This document shows positions 62,058-64,000 of a DNA stretch of 64,000 nt, piece by piece. A model generated the notes under the pieces. It saw only the letters and a program-made list of their open reading frames with translations, had not been told where the DNA came from and made no database searches. The position numbers and the translations under genes are program-made. Location of the stretch: contig JAYKKI010000052.1 in assembly GCA_039881145.1 (NCBI GenBank), positions 12,366,001 to 12,430,000 on the forward strand, written 5' to 3'. Positions within the stretch are counted from its first letter, which is position 1; the number at the start of each line of letters is the position of its first letter. The DNA is from Druceiella hillmani. Lineage: Eukaryota > Arthropoda > Insecta > Lepidoptera > Hepialidae.

Positions 62058-64000
62058 GTGAGTATAAACATAGGTATTGAGTAATTGTTTTTTATATAAT
62101 TTAATTAATTTTTTTCAAACTTGTCTTCAAATTGAATTTCTGAAGGTCAGGTCACTAATCCTTTCAATAAATTTACTTTTCTTTTCGTACACCAAAAAAT
62201 TTTATGTCTTAAGAAAATATGTTCTGTATTTTGAAACTTTTCTCAGATGAATAGAATATATTATCCAAAAAAAAAACGATTTTCTTATGTAGAGTTCTTC
62301 AAATCTTATACTGTAATTTTTTGAACATTAACAATCTGTAGTAGCAACATCAAATATCGAACTTACGTGTGTTATAGTGCATCATAGTTAAAAGTCAAAA
62401 AATAGATCTCTCTGTGTTTTTACTTTTACCCGAAAATTGACATAAAAAGGCTAGTTTTAAAACTTTGCTGAATATATTTTTACTTACGATTACTCTATAA
62501 ATTTTTCGATGTCGATTTTCAGTCTACATCATACATCTTACGCATTGATATAAATCTTGAAATATTTTCTGCATAAATTTCGAATTATTTTAGTATTTAC
62601 CAATGTTCGTTTATATTTCAAAATTTTTCACTTAAATATATATATTTTTGGTTCGATTCACATTGTTTTGCTATCGCAGGATAAAGTAATGGAGTTTTTT
62701 GTGTATGTTACAATTTCCTGTACCATCTTCTCGTGTTCCGTGCTGTAATTGTATAATGGTATATACAAGTGAATAATGACCAGAAGTTTTCGTTCTTGAA
62801 TTATTTTTTGGATACCACTATTTCAAGCTGAAATACGGAACCTTCATGACCGGATCACTAACTTGTCTTATACGTCCGTTTTACAGATAGGATTTTTCAT
62901 ACTTAAACTATACAGTTTAGAAACTTGAAAGTTTGATTTAGTAATACTTCTTATTAACCCAGATATTCGGCTAACTTTCATAACGTATCCATATCATAAT
63001 TAAAGTACTCTGAAAACTTTTTTAAATTTCTTATTTATAATGTGCTAGCATTTGTTTTAAGTAATACAAAAATATTAAGACGAGAATGACTATTTGTCAT
63101 ATTTACTTTTTACAACGTAAATATACTGGATATCTTTACGTTGATATACTGTATATATTAACGTAAATATACTGTATATATTTACGTACCCTATATCTTT
63201 CATAGGCGTAAAAACACGGTTTTTATATAAAAGAAATGACAAGATCTAAGTTATTTTTAGTCAGATGTTATCAACCCGTTTTTTTACGATTTCAGTTTGA
63301 ATAATTTAGGAAATAAGGGAGGCGCATATTTTTTGCATAGTTTTCAGCGTATATTTGAGAATATTGTACCTAAAATTATTAAAAAAAATACTTTTGAAAT
63401 CTTTGTTATTGTCCACTTCAAGCGAACTCCACTCTATGCAGCTATTTAAAAAAATAATTCCGAGTACTTAGTTTGGGAAAAAAATCACGAAAAAACAGAA
63501 TTGCCAAAATCTAGCTGAAGAATTACTGGAAAACTGTAGCAATTCTCCGAAAACGTTTAATTTCAATAAATTAAATTTTTGTAATAATTTTAATGTTCGC
63601 CATGTTTTTATGCCTGTGGAAGGTATAGTAGGCTTTATATTTTTGTTGTAAAAATTATTATTTAAAAGTAGTTTAATACAAAAAATTTGTTACATAACTC
63701 TTGCACTGCCAATTCTACTCGTGTTCGATTGTTTCTTTTTTAAGTTTGTATGGAAAAAATACACTAAATATAGTCATGTCTCTACGCAGAAAGTATAAAA
63801 TCAAACTTGTGGAAACGTATATCAGCTGTTAGTTCAGATAATGCTTTATAGAAAAAGAAAAGTAATAAGTCATCTCGACCAGTTAGAGACTAGTAAACAG
63901 TTCTTTTCCCAAACCCATTTATTTCTTTCTTTCCTAAGAAAAATGTTAGCGGTGGTGACCGGCCTAATCAACTTTCTTGCAATGAGAACAAAATATTTTT
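62058..64000. other. P450-B intron 6, to the window end
   Basis: AT-rich, no exon 7 match. A cluster of acgtaaatatactg / cagtatatttacgt type inverted motifs at 63110-63190 is the only structure seen. Confidence 0.6.

Overview
This is AT-rich (roughly 70% by eye), repeat-dense animal nuclear DNA. It is almost certainly insect and most plausibly lepidopteran. The evidence is a tandem cluster of CYP clan 3 (CYP6-like) cytochrome P450 genes with consensus GT..AG introns, decayed P-element, hAT, Tc1 and non-LTR relics, a tRNA-derived SINE candidate, and repeat motifs that I associate with moth genomes (the 'accgacttcaaaaaaggagg' block near 48.28 kb and the 'ccctcctagggg' repeats at 22.8-23.2 kb). 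The species cannot be named from sequence alone.

Layout. 0.7-3.65 kb is a degenerate satellite of about 98 bp. 3.65-18.2 kb has no host gene that I can support. It carries a P-superfamily transposase relic (8.47-10.26 kb, minus), a GC-rich island (11.28-11.56 kb), a hAT element with TIRs and an 8-bp target duplication (13.166-14.354 kb), a small MITE (15.36-15.58 kb) and a 931-bp TIR element (15.70-16.63 kb). At 18.2-20.03 kb lies a broken P450 (relics of exons 1, 4 and 5). 20-34 kb is repeats, hairpins, a 119-bp satellite and microsatellites. P450-A occupies 34,111-47,998 (eight exons, complete, 493 aa). 48.0-54.4 kb is repeats and a retrotransposon tail. P450-B starts at 54,450; exons 1-6 are present and the last two lie beyond the window end.

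How the genes relate. P450-A, P450-B and the relic share strand, splice positions and phases, so they derive from tandem duplication. A and B also share the core promoter: in both, a TATAAAAG box begins exactly 51 bp before the ATG. Their products should be ER-anchored monooxygenases that take electrons from NADPH-cytochrome P450 reductase; the substrate cannot be inferred. The large introns 5, 6 and 7 have been colonised by mobile elements and minisatellites.

Most unusual content. A directional inverted-repeat element family (six copies) carries a hammerhead-ribozyme-like core, with one compensatory stem change. There is also a run of near-perfect snap-back palindromes (arms of 12 to 43 bp) that the named elements do not explain.
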